DNA from: Acidobacteriota bacterium | GTDB taxonomy: Bacteria > Acidobacteriota > Terriglobia > Bryobacterales > Bryobacteraceae | DNA length: 64,000 nt | Assembly: GCA_016201205.1 (NCBI GenBank) | Contig: JACQDF010000169.1 | Span: 47,740 to 111,739 of the forward strand | Direction: 5' to 3' | Shown: piece by piece, positions 10,026 through 20,792 of the stretch | Layout: the number at the start of each line of letters is the position of its first letter | How positions within the stretch are numbered: position 1 is the first letter of the stretch | Made by a program: the position numbers and the translations under genes | Notes under the pieces: model-generated | Told to the model about the DNA's origin: nothing | Database searches by the model: none | Seen by the model: the letters and a program-made list of their open reading frames with translations, nothing else

Positions 10026-11521
10026 GGCGCGCCCCTCTGCGTGTAGAACAGAAGCACGTTGCGGTTGGTGGCAGCGAAGTACTTCTTCGCCACCCGCATG
10101 AGGTCTTCCACGCTGACGGCTTCCAGGCGGGCGCTGTCCGTGTTGATCGACTGCCAGCTTCGCGTCGATTCATACATCAGAAGCTGAAACATCAGGAAGA
10201 AGTCGGATTGCAGCCGCCGGTAGCGCTCGGCCTGGAACTGGTTCTTGACTTTCTCGAGCTCGCGCGCAGGGACGGGCTCATTCTGGACTCGTTCGATCTC
10301 CTTGTACAACGCCTGCTCGACCTGCTCGGGAGTCTTGCCGGCACGCGCCGTGCCGCGTATTTCAAAGTAGCCTTCATACTTGAGGCCATCCTGGCGTGCC
10401 GAGGCGCTGGCAGCGAGCTGCTGTTCGAGCACCAGCGACTTGTAGAAGCGGCCGGTGCGGCCGCTCAGGATCGAGGCCAGCACGTCCAGGGCCGGCTCGT
10501 CCCGGTGGCCTTCGGCGACGGTGTGGTAGCGGATCACCGCCTCGGGCAGCGTGGGCGCGTGGGCGATCATGCGCTGTTCGGCGCGCTGCGGCTCTTCGAG
10601 GGTTCGGACCGGCTCGGGTTCCCGCCGTCCTCGCCCGAGGCGTGCGAAGTATCTCCGTGCGAGCGCTTTCACCTGTACCGGGTCGAAGTCGCCCACCAGA
10701 CAGGCGGCCAGGTTATTCGGCGAATAGTACGTATTAAAGAACTCGCCGGCGTCCTCGCGCGAGATGGCCTCCAGATCGCTGGGCCAGCCCACCACCGGCC
10801 ACCCATAGGGCGAGGACTGCCAGAAGAGCGCGTCAAACTGCTCCTGAAAGCGCCCGGTGGGTCTGCTCTCCATGCGGCGGCGTTCTTCGTGCACCACGTC
10901 GCGCTCGGCGTAGAATTCGCGGAAGACGGGGTTGGCCAGCCGGTCGGACTCGAGCCAGAACCACAACTCGAGCTTGTTGGCCGGAACGTTGACAAAATAC
11001 AGCGTGTGATCGTGGGACGTGGTGGCATTGACGCCGGTGGCGCCTTCGCGAGTCAGGATCTGGTCGTATTCTTCCTTGATGATCAGCTCGCGCTGGCGGG
11101 CGTTCAGTTTGTCCCATTCCTCGAGCAGTTGCCGGTGGCGGGCGGTGCGTACTTTGGGATCGCTCCCATCGGAGATTTCGCCCAGACGACGGCGGCGGGC
11201 AAGCTCCTGTTCCTGCTTGCGCAACTCCGCTTTGACGCCGTCCAGATCCACCTGAAGTTTCAAGTCCTCTTCAATGTTCTTGACGCCCAGCGTGTGGGTG
11301 CCCTTGAACATCATGTGTTCGAACAGGTGGGCAAGCCCGGTGATGCCGGGACGCTCGTTGACCGAACCCACACGAGCCATCCAGCCGGCCGCGATTGTGG
11401 GTGAGCCTTTGCGGGGCGCGAGCAGAAACTTGAGGCCGTTGGGGAGGGTGAACTCTTCCACCTGGACCTGCTGCGCGGCGAGGGGGAAAACAAACGCAAG
11501 CGCAACCAGCAGGCGCGGCAT
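10022..11521 (-). CDS. M16 family zinc metallopeptidase (catalytic)
   Basis: GLAHLFEHMMFKGTHTLG (HxxEH) with downstream E; signal peptide MPRLLVALAFVFPLAAQ; start at 11521. Confidence 0.92.
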   Translation of the reverse strand: MPRLLVALAFVFPLAAQQVQVEEFTLPNGLKFLLAPRKGSPTIAAGWMARVGSVNERPGITGLAHLFEHMMFKGTHTLGVKNIEEDLKLQVDLDGVKAELRKQEQELARRRRLGEISDGSDPKVRTARHRQLLEEWDKLNARQRELIIKEEYDQILTREGATGVNATTSHDHTLYFVNVPANKLELWFWLESDRLANPVFREFYAERDVVHEERRRMESRPTGRFQEQFDALFWQSSPYGWPVVGWPSDLEAISREDAGEFFNTYYSPNNLAACLVGDFDPVQVKALARRYFARLGRGRREPEPVRTLEEPQRAEQRMIAHAPTLPEAVIRYHTVAEGHRDEPALDVLASILSGRTGRFYKSLVLEQQLAASASARQDGLKYEGYFEIRGTARAGKTPEQVEQALYKEIERVQNEPVPARELEKVKNQFQAERYRRLQSDFFLMFQLLMYESTRSWQSINTDSARLEAVSVEDLMRVAKKYFAATNRNVLLFYTQRGAP

Positions 11522-11526
11522 GGGTG

Positions 11527-12834
11527 TCACGCCTTCACGTCTTCCTTCTGGAAGTCCCACTCGACCACGCGGCGCTGCTTCACCGATTGATTCACCATGT
11601 GCGCGCAAGCGGCCGCCCGATGCCCCACCAGCGCATCTTCGTAAGGCGGCTTGCGTGTGCGGATCGCGTCCACCCAGCCCGCCATATGCGAGAGAGTGGA
11701 ATCGGCGCCTTCGCTCCGATACTGCTCGGTGACGGGCTTGAGCTTGGGCTGGTGGGTGTGTGGGAGCTCCTCCTGTCGAACCTTGGGGTTCTTATAGTAT
11801 TCCTCTTCCAGCTTCGAGGGCCAGCTTTCCACGATCCAGCGGTTGTCTTCGATGGCGTTTTCGGCGACGAAGGTCATGCCATCGCCCAGCAGGATGCTCC
11901 CCTCGGCGCCCAGAATCTGGAAACTTCCCTCGGCGGAAAACTGGTTATTGAATGTCGAGCTGAGATTGACCGTGAAGCCTTCCGGGTATTCCAGAATGGC
12001 GTTGAGGGTGTCGGGAACATCGCGGCTGCCGGTCCAGCGGTAGAGCTGGCCCATGCCTGTGACGCGGCTCGGGGCTTTGGCTTCCATCAGAAAGTGGATC
12101 GTGGTGCACAGATGCACGAAAAGATCCGTGGCGATGCCCCCTGAGTAGTCCTCATAGCAGCGCCAGCGGAAGAATCGCTCGAGCGAGAACGGGCGCTTTG
12201 GAGCCGGGCCCAGGAACGCCTCCCAATTCACAGTCCTGGGCGAGGCGTCCGGCGGGATCGGATAGATCCAGGCGCCGGAGGCCGTGTTGCGGTTGTACGC
12301 CGCACGGATCATCGTGACGCGGCCGAGCTTGCCTGCGCGGATCATCTCGCGCGCTTTGCGCTGCGCTTCCGAGCTGACGCCCTGGCTGCCCACCTGAACG
12401 ATGCGCTTGGCCTGCCGGGCCGCGCGCACGATTTCGAGGCCTTCCAAAGACCTGTATGTCAGAGGCTTTTCACAGTACACGTCTTTGCCGGACTGGACAG
12501 CCTCGATGACCATATTCTTGTGCCAGTGGTCGGGTGTCGCGACAACGACTGCCTCAATGGACTTGTCGGCGAGGATCTCTTTGTAAGAAGAGTATGCCTT
12601 GGCTTTCTTGCCCACCCGCTCGAGGGCGCGCTCGACGCGCCCGGTATAGGCGTCGCTGACGCCGACGATCTCGACGCCGGGAACCCTCATCAGGAACTGC
12701 ATCAACTCGTGCGAGCGCGCTCCCGTGCCGATGACGCCAGCCTGGATGCGGTCGTTGGCGGCGAAGGATTGAGAAGGTGCGGCGGCAGCCAGGGTGGAAG
12801 AGCCCTGGAGGAAGTGACGGCGGCTGAGCGGCAT
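11527..12834 (-). CDS. Gfo/Idh/MocA family oxidoreductase with Tat-type signal
   Basis: MPLSRRHFLQGSSTLAAAAPSQSFA; GVIGTGARSHELMQFL; CEKPLTYRSLEGLEIVRAAR. Confidence 0.9.
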   Translation of the reverse strand: MPLSRRHFLQGSSTLAAAAPSQSFAANDRIQAGVIGTGARSHELMQFLMRVPGVEIVGVSDAYTGRVERALERVGKKAKAYSSYKEILADKSIEAVVVATPDHWHKNMVIEAVQSGKDVYCEKPLTYRSLEGLEIVRAARQAKRIVQVGSQGVSSEAQRKAREMIRAGKLGRVTMIRAAYNRNTASGAWIYPIPPDASPRTVNWEAFLGPAPKRPFSLERFFRWRCYEDYSGGIATDLFVHLCTTIHFLMEAKAPSRVTGMGQLYRWTGSRDVPDTLNAILEYPEGFTVNLSSTFNNQFSAEGSFQILGAEGSILLGDGMTFVAENAIEDNRWIVESWPSKLEEEYYKNPKVRQEELPHTHQPKLKPVTEQYRSEGADSTLSHMAGWVDAIRTRKPPYEDALVGHRAAACAHMVNQSVKQRRVVEWDFQKEDVKA

Positions 12835-12859
12835 GGCAAGAGTTCTCCTGTGAGCGAAA

Positions 12860-14245
12860 TTATAGCGGGCGCGGGAGGCCTGTGCTGGCGGTGGCATCCT
12901 CGAGCGCGGCCCCCACTCGAAGAATGAGCGCCTCCTCGAAGGCCCGGCCAATCAACTGCGCACTGACCGGCAGCCCCTCGACCAGGCCGCACGGCAACGA
13001 AAGCGCCGGCAGGCCGAGCACATTGATGCCGCGGACGAAGCGTGTCGCGGCCAGACGCGCGTCTTCGGATTCGCCGCCGATCGTGAGCGTGGTCTGCCCG
13101 ATCCCGGGGGCGCGGTTGGGCGTGGTCGGCGTCAGCAAAACATCGATATGTTCGAACAGGCGGGCAAACTCGATTTGATACAGGCGTCGCAGGCGTTGCG
13201 CCTGTACGTAATCCGTCGCTGCCAGCAGGCGTCCCTGGTCCAACAGGAACAGCACGTCAGCGCCGAACTGGTCGCGCCGGTCCAGATGCGGCTCCATGCA
13301 GGCGGATGCTTCCGCCAGCAGAATCGCCCGGCTGACCGCGTTGAGCCCGGCGATGTCGGGGACGCGGACCTCGACCAGCCGGGCGCCCAGCCCCGCGCCC
13401 TGCTGCGCCATCTGAAGCACCAGCCCGGCGATGCCGCCCTCGCAGCGCTCGAAGTAGAAATTCTCAGGCACCCCGATGCGAATGCCTTTCAGTGCGATCT
13501 TTGCGGCGGGCAGGTACTTTGCCACCCGGTGCGTACTCGAGGTGTGGTCGCGCGGGTCGTGGCCTGCCAGCGCCTGCAAGACGATGGCAGCATCGCGCAC
13601 GCTTCGCGTCAGCGGGCCCATGTGATCCAGAGTGAAATCGAGCGGCATCACGCCGTAGCGGCTGACGCGTCCGTAGGTCGGCTTCAAACCCACCGTCCCG
13701 CAGAAGGCAGCGGGGATGCGGATCGAGCCGCCGGTGTCGCTGCCCATCGCCATGTAGCACAGCCCGGCAGCCACTGCGGCCCCTGAGCCGCCACTCGATC
13801 CCCCCGGCACACGGCTGGTGTCCCAGGGATTATGAACGGCCCCGAAGTGCGGGTTCGAGGAACTGGTGCCGTAAGCCAGTTCGTGCATGTTCGTCTTGCC
13901 GACCAGCACGGCGCCGGCGGCGGCCACCCGTTCCGCTACCGCGGCGTCGCGTTCCGGTATATGGTCGCGGAACAGCAGAGAGCCGCAGGTGGTGCGAATG
14001 CCCCTCGTCTCAAAGACATCCTTGAGCGCGATGGGGATTCCGTGCAACGGGCCGCGATCCGCCCCGGCGGCCAGCTCCCGGTCGCGCTCGGCGGCCTGGC
14101 GAACGGCGTGCTCTTCGCACACGGTGATGAACGCATTGAGCTCGGGCTGCGATTTCGCGATATGATTCAGGCTTTGCCGTGTCAGCTCGGCGCTCGTGAT
14201 TCGGCGGTTGCGGAGCGCTTGGGCCGCTTCCAGAATCGTTCTCAC
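12860..14245 (-). CDS. Amidase (GatA/AtzF-like amidase signature)
   Basis: GIPIALKDVFETRGIRTTCGS; VPGGSSGGSGAAVAAGLCYMAMGSDTGGSIRIPAAFCG. Confidence 0.92.
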   Translation of the reverse strand: MRTILEAAQALRNRRITSAELTRQSLNHIAKSQPELNAFITVCEEHAVRQAAERDRELAAGADRGPLHGIPIALKDVFETRGIRTTCGSLLFRDHIPERDAAVAERVAAAGAVLVGKTNMHELAYGTSSSNPHFGAVHNPWDTSRVPGGSSGGSGAAVAAGLCYMAMGSDTGGSIRIPAAFCGTVGLKPTYGRVSRYGVMPLDFTLDHMGPLTRSVRDAAIVLQALAGHDPRDHTSSTHRVAKYLPAAKIALKGIRIGVPENFYFERCEGGIAGLVLQMAQQGAGLGARLVEVRVPDIAGLNAVSRAILLAEASACMEPHLDRRDQFGADVLFLLDQGRLLAATDYVQAQRLRRLYQIEFARLFEHIDVLLTPTTPNRAPGIGQTTLTIGGESEDARLAATRFVRGINVLGLPALSLPCGLVEGLPVSAQLIGRAFEEALILRVGAALEDATASTGLPRPL

Positions 14246-14478
14246 CGCGAGCCCTCCCTGCCCGGCGACAGCGGCACAAAGACGGGAGCCGGCTCCGCGT
14301 CGGGCGGAATCCGGCGCTTGAGCTGCTCGAAGGCGGCCTCGAGCGACGAAAGCACCGCGGCCTGGCGCTCGATCGTATCTGCGGCGAGATCAAGCCCTCG
14401 CGCTTTGGCTAGCAACGAAAAATCGGTCATGAAATGGCTCCAGCGAATTTCCAATTCTCGCATACGCCTGCCATTCAC
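14242..14478 (-). CDS. Small hypothetical protein overlapping the amidase start
   Basis: 78-aa ORF with 4-nt overlap to amidase start, consistent with co-translation; no recognised family. Confidence 0.45.
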   Translation of the reverse strand: MNGRRMRELEIRWSHFMTDFSLLAKARGLDLAADTIERQAAVLSSLEAAFEQLKRRIPPDAEPAPVFVPLSPGREGSR

Positions 14479-14501
14479 GAGGCGAGTACACTAAGGGAAG
14501 T

Positions 14502-15686
14502 ATGACCGCGGCTGAAATCGTCGAACACACGCGTCCGCTGACCGTGTTGGGGGAAGAGGACAGGCTCTTCCAAACCAGCGTGCGCCAGTTTGCCCGGGAG
14601 CAGATCACGCCTCACGTTCGCGCGATGGATGAAGAAGGCGTCTTTCGCAAGGACATCCTCAGGCAATTTTTCGAGCTCGGTCTGATGGCCATCGAGATTC
14701 CCGAGGTCTACGGCGGGCAGGGGGGGACTTTTTTTCAGGCTGTGCTGGCGGTGGAAGAGCTGGCGATGGTGGACCCTGCGGCAGCGGTGATCGTCGATGT
14801 GCAGAACACGCTCGTTAACAATGCCATGCTTCGATATGCTGGCGAGGAACAAAAACAGCGCTACCTTCCCCGTCTGGCGCGAGACACTGTGGCCGCCTAT
14901 GCGCTGTCGGAAGCGGGCTCAGGTTCGGATGCCTTCGCCATGGCCACCCGAGCCGAAGACAGGGGCGACTACTTCCTGCTGAACGGGCGCAAACTGTGGA
15001 TCACCAATGCCGCCGAAGCCGGGCTGTTCCTGTTGTTTGCGAACGCGAATCCGGGAGCTGGCTACAAGGGGATCACATGTTTTCTGGTGGAGCGAAGTTT
15101 TCCGGGGTTTGCGGTGGGCAAGAAGGAAGAGAAGCTGGGGATTCGGGCGTCCTCGACGTGCGAGCTGATTCTCGATAATTGTCGTATCCCAAGGGAGAAC
15201 GTCGTTGGCGACGTCGGCAAAGGCTATAAGATCGCCATCGAAACCCTCAACGAAGGCCGTATCGCCATCGGCGCTCAAATGACAGGCTTGGCTCAGGCGG
15301 CCCTCAATCATGCGCTGGCTTACAGTATCGAGCGCAAACAGTTCGGCCGGCCAATCGCCGAGTTCCAGGGAATCCAATTCGAGCTTGCGGAGATGGCAAC
15401 CCAGGTCGAAGCGGCGCGTCTTCTCGTATATAACGCAGCCCGCCTGAAGCAAAGCGGGTTGCCTTTCCTGACCGAAGCTGCAATGGCGAAGTACTGGGGT
15501 TCTCAGGTGGCTGAATCGGCGGCCTCGAAAGCTGTGGAAATTCTTGGAGGCGTTGGGTTTACGAAAGATTACCCGGTCGAAAAGCTGTACCGGGACGCGA
15601 AAATCGGCCGGATCTACGAAGGTACGAGCAACATGCAGCGGTTGACCATTGCCAGGCAGTTGCTGGCCAGCCGCAAAGAGGCGTAG
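14502..15686 (+). CDS. Acyl-CoA dehydrogenase
   Basis: YALSEAGSGSDAFAMATRAEDRGDYFLLNGRKLWITNAAEA; CRIPRENVVGDVGKGYKIAIETLNEGRI; DAKIGRIYEGTSNMQRLTIAR. Confidence 0.95.
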   Translation: MTAAEIVEHTRPLTVLGEEDRLFQTSVRQFAREQITPHVRAMDEEGVFRKDILRQFFELGLMAIEIPEVYGGQGGTFFQAVLAVEELAMVDPAAAVIVDVQNTLVNNAMLRYAGEEQKQRYLPRLARDTVAAYALSEAGSGSDAFAMATRAEDRGDYFLLNGRKLWITNAAEAGLFLLFANANPGAGYKGITCFLVERSFPGFAVGKKEEKLGIRASSTCELILDNCRIPRENVVGDVGKGYKIAIETLNEGRIAIGAQMTGLAQAALNHALAYSIERKQFGRPIAEFQGIQFELAEMATQVEAARLLVYNAARLKQSGLPFLTEAAMAKYWGSQVAESAASKAVEILGGVGFTKDYPVEKLYRDAKIGRIYEGTSNMQRLTIARQLLASRKEA

Positions 15687-15698
15687 GGAGGACACTTC

Positions 15699-16475
15699 AT
15701 GAAAATGCTGGTGATTGCACTTTCCGGGCTGGTGACGCTGCTGGGAGCGGATAAGGAGCCGAGCGAATCCCAGATCAATGAGATCATTTCGAAGTTTGCG
15801 GCCAAGGAATCGGAGTTTGCCCGGGCACGTGAAAACTACACTTATCGTCAAACCGTCCGCGTCCTCGAACTCGACGACTCCGGTAACACCCGCGGACGCC
15901 ATGAGATTCTCTCCGACATCATCTTCAGCCCCGACGGGAAGCGGACCGAGAAAGTGGTCCGAGCGCCGGTTAGTACTCTGAAGAATCTGCAACTTACGCA
16001 GGAAGACGAGCAGGACTTGCGCAGTGTCCAGCCGTTTGTTTTGACGTCCGCGGACGTCGACAAGTACCACGTCCGCTACCTCGGCAAGGAAACCTTGGAC
16101 GAGATCCCTTGCTTTGTGTTTGCGGTGAAGCCCAAGAAGATGGAGCAGGGTCAGCGTTACTTCTCAGGTCTTATTTATGTAGATGACCGCGACCTGCAAA
16201 TCGTCAAGAGTTACGGCCGCGCCACCGGGTTGCTCAAGAAAAGCCAGGATCAGCAGTTTCCCAAGTTCGAGACCTACCGTGAACAAATCGACGGCAAGTA
16301 CTGGTTTCCGACGTACACCACGGCAAACGATGTGCTGATGTTTCAGAGCGGGCCTCAGCCCATACGGATGACCGTCAGGTACGAGGATTACAAACAATTC
16401 AAGAGCGAGGTCAAAATCAAGTTCGAGGACCAGGAAGCGAAACCGGAGACCAAGCCTCCCTCCAAAAAGCCCTGA
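15699..16475 (+). CDS. Hypothetical secreted protein (outer-membrane lipoprotein-sorting-like)
   Basis: Signal peptide; ...GLIYVDDRDLQIVKSYGRATGLLKKSQDQQFPKFETYREQIDGKYWFPTYT. Confidence 0.6.
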   Translation: MKMLVIALSGLVTLLGADKEPSESQINEIISKFAAKESEFARARENYTYRQTVRVLELDDSGNTRGRHEILSDIIFSPDGKRTEKVVRAPVSTLKNLQLTQEDEQDLRSVQPFVLTSADVDKYHVRYLGKETLDEIPCFVFAVKPKKMEQGQRYFSGLIYVDDRDLQIVKSYGRATGLLKKSQDQQFPKFETYREQIDGKYWFPTYTTANDVLMFQSGPQPIRMTVRYEDYKQFKSEVKIKFEDQEAKPETKPPSKKP

Positions 16476-16600
16476 TTTTTTCACCATTCTTCACGACACT
16501 GAGGGGCTGATTTTCGCCGTCCAGCTTAAAAAAACGAGCATTCGCGAGCGAAGCGTTCCGAGGTTCGCCGCTCTGTGTTTGAATAGAGAATTGTAATCGA

Positions 16601-17644
16601 ATGGCGGATAAGGCTTTGTATCTTCGTCGCCAATGGAAAGCCGCTACCCGGAGGCTGCGCGAGCTCCTAATGATCGCCAAGGGACTTGCGTCCACCGATC
16701 ATCCGATCCTGGCTCATCTGATCCCCATCCGAAGGTGCAATCTCGATTGTGGCTACTGCAACGAGTACGATGACTTTTCCAAGCCCGTGCCCACGGAAAT
16801 CATGCTGCACCGGGTGGACAGACTGGCCGGGTTGGGCACGAACGTCATTACCATCAGTGGCGGCGAACCGCTGCTTCACCCGGATCTGGATGCGATCATC
16901 CACAGGGTGAGACGGCGGGGGATGGTCGCCGGGCTCATCACGAATGGATACTTGCTGAATGTCGAGCGTATCGGAAAGCTGAATAAGGCCGGTCTGGATC
17001 ACATGCAGATCAGCATCGACAACGTGATGCCGGACGACGTATCGAAGAAGAGCCTGAAAACACTGGACCAGCGGCTGCGATGGCTCAGCGGGCACGCGGA
17101 GTTTCACGTAAATATTAATTCTGTCGTAGGCGGGGGCATTCATCATCCCGAAGACGCTTTGCGCATCGGACGCCGCGCCCTCGAGCTCGGCTTCACCTCC
17201 ACGGTAGGGATTATTCACGACGGGGATGGCCAGTTGCGAGCTTTACCCGCCCGCGAGCGCGAAGTGTACCGGGCGATGAAGGCCATGGAGAAGCATGGCT
17301 ATTCCAGGCTCAACCAATTCCAGGAAGCAATTGCCGACGGCCGTCCCAACCGCTGGCGCTGCCGGGCCGGCGGCAGGTACCTGTACATCTGTGAAGACGG
17401 ACTTGTGCATTACTGCTCGCAGCAACGCGGATATCCTGGGCGGCCTCTGGAAGAGTACACAAAGGAGGATATCCGCCGGGAGTATCTCACCGTCAAGGGA
17501 TGCGCACCCTATTGCACCGTGAGTTGCGTTCACCAGGTGTCGTACATCGACTTCTGGCGCGATCCCCAGATTCATCCGGCGGTGGAGCCTCCGGGGCCTC
17601 CCAAGAGGCCGCTGGTGCAGATCGAGCCCGTGGAACAGGCTTGA
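16601..17644 (+). CDS. Radical SAM protein with SPASM-like C-terminal cysteines
   Basis: [15 protein letters not shown] (CxxxCxxC); C-terminal [21 protein letters not shown]...CAPYCTVSC. Confidence 0.9.
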   Translation: MADKALYLRRQWKAATRRLRELLMIAKGLASTDHPILAHLIPIRRCNLDCGYCNEYDDFSKPVPTEIMLHRVDRLAGLGTNVITISGGEPLLHPDLDAIIHRVRRRGMVAGLITNGYLLNVERIGKLNKAGLDHMQISIDNVMPDDVSKKSLKTLDQRLRWLSGHAEFHVNINSVVGGGIHHPEDALRIGRRALELGFTSTVGIIHDGDGQLRALPAREREVYRAMKAMEKHGYSRLNQFQEAIADGRPNRWRCRAGGRYLYICEDGLVHYCSQQRGYPGRPLEEYTKEDIRREYLTVKGCAPYCTVSCVHQVSYIDFWRDPQIHPAVEPPGPPKRPLVQIEPVEQA

Positions 17645-17647
17645 AAG

Positions 17648-20600
17648 CTAAAACCGATACCGAAGCGCCATCTGAAACACCCGCGGCGGCCCCGCCGACG
17701 TGATCCGCCCCGCCGCCGGCGCCGCTATATTGGCGTTTGGATTATCCAGGTTCACCCGGTTGAATGCATTGAACGCCTCCACGCGAAACTGCACCCGGTG
17801 CCGCTCGCGCACTAAGAAGTTTTTCACCACCCCCAGATCCACCACTGCTTCTCCTGGCCCCTCAATCAGATCCCGCCCCGCGTTCCCATACGTCCCGGCT
17901 GCGTTTTGCCGGAATGCGTTCGGATCAAACCACCGGGCAATCAGATCCCCTCGCGTGCGGCCGGCTGGCAAAAAGGGATTGCCCGCCAGATCGGGCCGGT
18001 CCTGATTGAGGCCCGTGCCCGAATTGTCGCGACCACTCACCACGTTGAAGTACAGCCCCGACTCCAGCGAAACGATTCCGTTCAATTCCCATCCGCCCAG
18101 CGCGTGACGGATCACCGCAGAATTGCCCGGCAGCCGAGGCAGCTCCCAGATGAACGAGCCTACAAACCGGCTTCCGATGTGATTCGCGGAAATCGCTTTC
18201 TCCCTGCTGAGATCGATTCCATCCTGCGGATCAGCCAGGTTGTCGATGTTCTTCGACCAGGTGTAACTGGCCAGCACGGTCAGCCCCTTTGTCATCCGTT
18301 TGTTCACGCTGAGCTGCATCGAGTGGTACGTGCTGTTGCCCTCCGCGCTGCTCAGCCCGATTCCGGAGAAGTCTGGAAACACCCGCCGCTGTTGCAGCGA
18401 GCCGGGGCGCCCGAAGACGCCCGGATTCACCTGCCGGGTCGTCTCCAGATGATTCCCCTTGCTGGCTACGTAGGCCGCCTGCGCCACCCAACTCTGATAA
18501 AACTGCCGCTGCACGCTCAGGTTCCACTGCTGGACGATCCCATTGCGAAATCCCGCATCCCATCCGCCGGTCGAAACCGGCCTTACAAATTCGAATTTCG
18601 ACCGGTCCGCATCCGTCTGCGGCGCCGTGAACGGATAGGGATTCCCTCCAATCGTGCGATACGGATCCGCCATCCCGCCGGGCACAGGGTTGATGCTCAA
18701 GTTCAGCACATAGCCCGGGCCTCCGCCGCCGATCTGCTGCAACGCCCGCGACGCATAGAAAATCCCATATCCTCCGCGAATGCTGTTCTTCCCGCTTCCT
18801 GTCGGATCCCACGCCCATCCGATCCGCGGCGCCAGGTTGCCCCAGAAGTTTCCAAAGCCGTACTTGTCCGGAACCCCGGAATCTTTCGCCCAGTATACCA
18901 GCCCCACGGGCGCGCGCGGGAAATAGGCCGACTGCTGCCCCGCGCGGAACATCGCGCCCGTTCCCCGCTTGTCCGGCGGCGGCAGGAATGGGTCCCAGCG
19001 CAGGCCCAGATTCAGCGTCAGCCGCCGCGCCAGCTTCCAGTCGTCCTGCGCGTACAGGCTGATCTCCTGTCCGACCGGAAAGCTGTCCGCGCCCGAGCTC
19101 TGGACGACGCTGTCCGGGCGGCCGATCATCAGGTCCGCCGCCGAGTCCCCCGTGATCTGCCCCCGGAACGCAATCGCCGGATCCCCCTGAAACCGCTCCA
19201 CCCGGTCCACCTTGTCATAGCGCCACTCGCCCCCCACCCGCAGCAAGTGCGACCGCCTGGTGATGCTCAAGTCTTCCTTCACGTGAAAGAAGTGGCGCTC
19301 CTGAAACAGCGGATGCCGCGTGAACGCGTTGAAGTACCCGATCACGTTGGTGTCCGTCGCCGCCACTGTGTCCTCGAGGTGCGCCCGTACGATCCCCGAG
19401 CCGAAATCTCTCCATCCTTTGTTCCCCGGCGTGATGGCGGCCTGCTGCCGCCGGATATTCTGCACCGTGACGGTGAGGCTGTTCACCGTTGCCGGGTTGA
19501 CGATCCACGTGTCGCCAATCGTGCCGTTCCAATTGCGGTACACGATCGACGCCAGCAGGTTCGGAATCGTGCCCACCGCCTGCCTGGTGTTATTGAAGTT
19601 GTACAGCAGCCGGCCGCTCAGCCGGTGGCCGGGCGTCAACTGGTGATCCACCTTGCCGACCCCCTGCTCGTCGTCAATGCTCTGCGCGCTGGCAAAGCTC
19701 AGTAATCCGTCCGGCCGGTTGGGCAGCGGAATAAACGTCTCGAGAAACTTTTGCGACGGCGCGTACAGCCGGCTCGAGGGAATGATGTTACCGGCGAAGT
19801 TGCCGCCGTTCGGATCCCGCAACTGCGTTCTCAGCCCGGAGAAGTCGCCGCGGCGCATCGCCTCGGTCGGGACGATCGCCGTCGTCACGCTTGGCGCGCT
19901 GCGCTCCTTCGTTCCCTGGTACGACCCGAAGAAAAACGTGCGGTCTTTACGGATCGGCCCGCCCGCCGTCCCGCCATACTGGTTCCGCTTGAATGGCGGC
20001 GCTTCGTTGGCGAAGAAGCCGCGAGCATTCAGCTTCTCGTTGCGCAGATACTCGAACAGCGTACCATGCAACTGGTTCGTCCCCGATTTGGTCACCGCGC
20101 TTACGAAGACTCCTGAATTGCGTCCCTTGTCCGCCCCGTATCCATTCGTCTCGATGCTGAACTCCTGCAGCGCGTCCGGGTTCGGGAACGGCGCCGGCGT
20201 ATTGAAGAACGGATCGTGGTTGTCGCCGCCATCGAGGGAGTAGTTGTTGGAACGGAAGTTCGACCCGTTCACCGCGATCGTTTCGTTCTGCTGCTGATCG
20301 CGGCCCCCGCGCCGCCCCGCCCCGGCCACCAGCGTCTGCAACTGCACCGGATTGCGCCCATTCAGCGGCAGGTCCGAAATACGACGCGAATCGATCACTT
20401 CCCCGACCGTGCCGGTTCGCGTTTCCACCTGGGCAGCCTGCGCCTCCACTTCGATGCGCTCGGTTACCTGCCCCACTTGCAGCGCAATGTCGATGCGCCG
20501 GTTCTCGCTCACTTGCAGCAGAATGTCCGTCTCGATTTGCTCTTTGAACCCGGCCGCCTGCGCCCGCAGCGTGAACGTGCCCACCGGCAACTGCACAAAC

Positions 20601-20779
20601 ACGTAGTCCCCGCTCGAGTTCGTGATGGTCTGGCGTGACGTGCTGGTGGCCGCATGGATCACCGTCACTGCCACCCCCGGCGCCACTGCTCCGGTCGCGT
20701 CCGTCACAGTTCCGAAAATCGTCGCTGTGCCCTGGCCCCAGGCGGCCGTGCACGCCCCCAGCAGAATCGCCCACCTCAT
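17648..20779 (-). CDS. TonB-dependent receptor with carboxypeptidase regulatory-like domain (Oar-like)
   Basis: ATIFGTVTDATGAVAPGVAVTVIHAATSTSRQTITNSSGDYVFVQLPVGTFTL; plug and barrel-like C-term. Confidence 0.92.
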   Translation of the reverse strand: MRWAILLGACTAAWGQGTATIFGTVTDATGAVAPGVAVTVIHAATSTSRQTITNSSGDYVFVQLPVGTFTLRAQAAGFKEQIETDILLQVSENRRIDIALQVGQVTERIEVEAQAAQVETRTGTVGEVIDSRRISDLPLNGRNPVQLQTLVAGAGRRGGRDQQQNETIAVNGSNFRSNNYSLDGGDNHDPFFNTPAPFPNPDALQEFSIETNGYGADKGRNSGVFVSAVTKSGTNQLHGTLFEYLRNEKLNARGFFANEAPPFKRNQYGGTAGGPIRKDRTFFFGSYQGTKERSAPSVTTAIVPTEAMRRGDFSGLRTQLRDPNGGNFAGNIIPSSRLYAPSQKFLETFIPLPNRPDGLLSFASAQSIDDEQGVGKVDHQLTPGHRLSGRLLYNFNNTRQAVGTIPNLLASIVYRNWNGTIGDTWIVNPATVNSLTVTVQNIRRQQAAITPGNKGWRDFGSGIVRAHLEDTVAATDTNVIGYFNAFTRHPLFQERHFFHVKEDLSITRRSHLLRVGGEWRYDKVDRVERFQGDPAIAFRGQITGDSAADLMIGRPDSVVQSSGADSFPVGQEISLYAQDDWKLARRLTLNLGLRWDPFLPPPDKRGTGAMFRAGQQSAYFPRAPVGLVYWAKDSGVPDKYGFGNFWGNLAPRIGWAWDPTGSGKNSIRGGYGIFYASRALQQIGGGGPGYVLNLSINPVPGGMADPYRTIGGNPYPFTAPQTDADRSKFEFVRPVSTGGWDAGFRNGIVQQWNLSVQRQFYQSWVAQAAYVASKGNHLETTRQVNPGVFGRPGSLQQRRVFPDFSGIGLSSAEGNSTYHSMQLSVNKRMTKGLTVLASYTWSKNIDNLADPQDGIDLSREKAISANHIGSRFVGSFIWELPRLPGNSAVIRHALGGWELNGIVSLESGLYFNVVSGRDNSGTGLNQDRPDLAGNPFLPAGRTRGDLIARWFDPNAFRQNAAGTYGNAGRDLIEGPGEAVVDLGVVKNFLVRERHRVQFRVEAFNAFNRVNLDNPNANIAAPAAGRITSAGPPRVFQMALRYRF

Positions 20780-20792
20780 AGCCCACCTGCCT

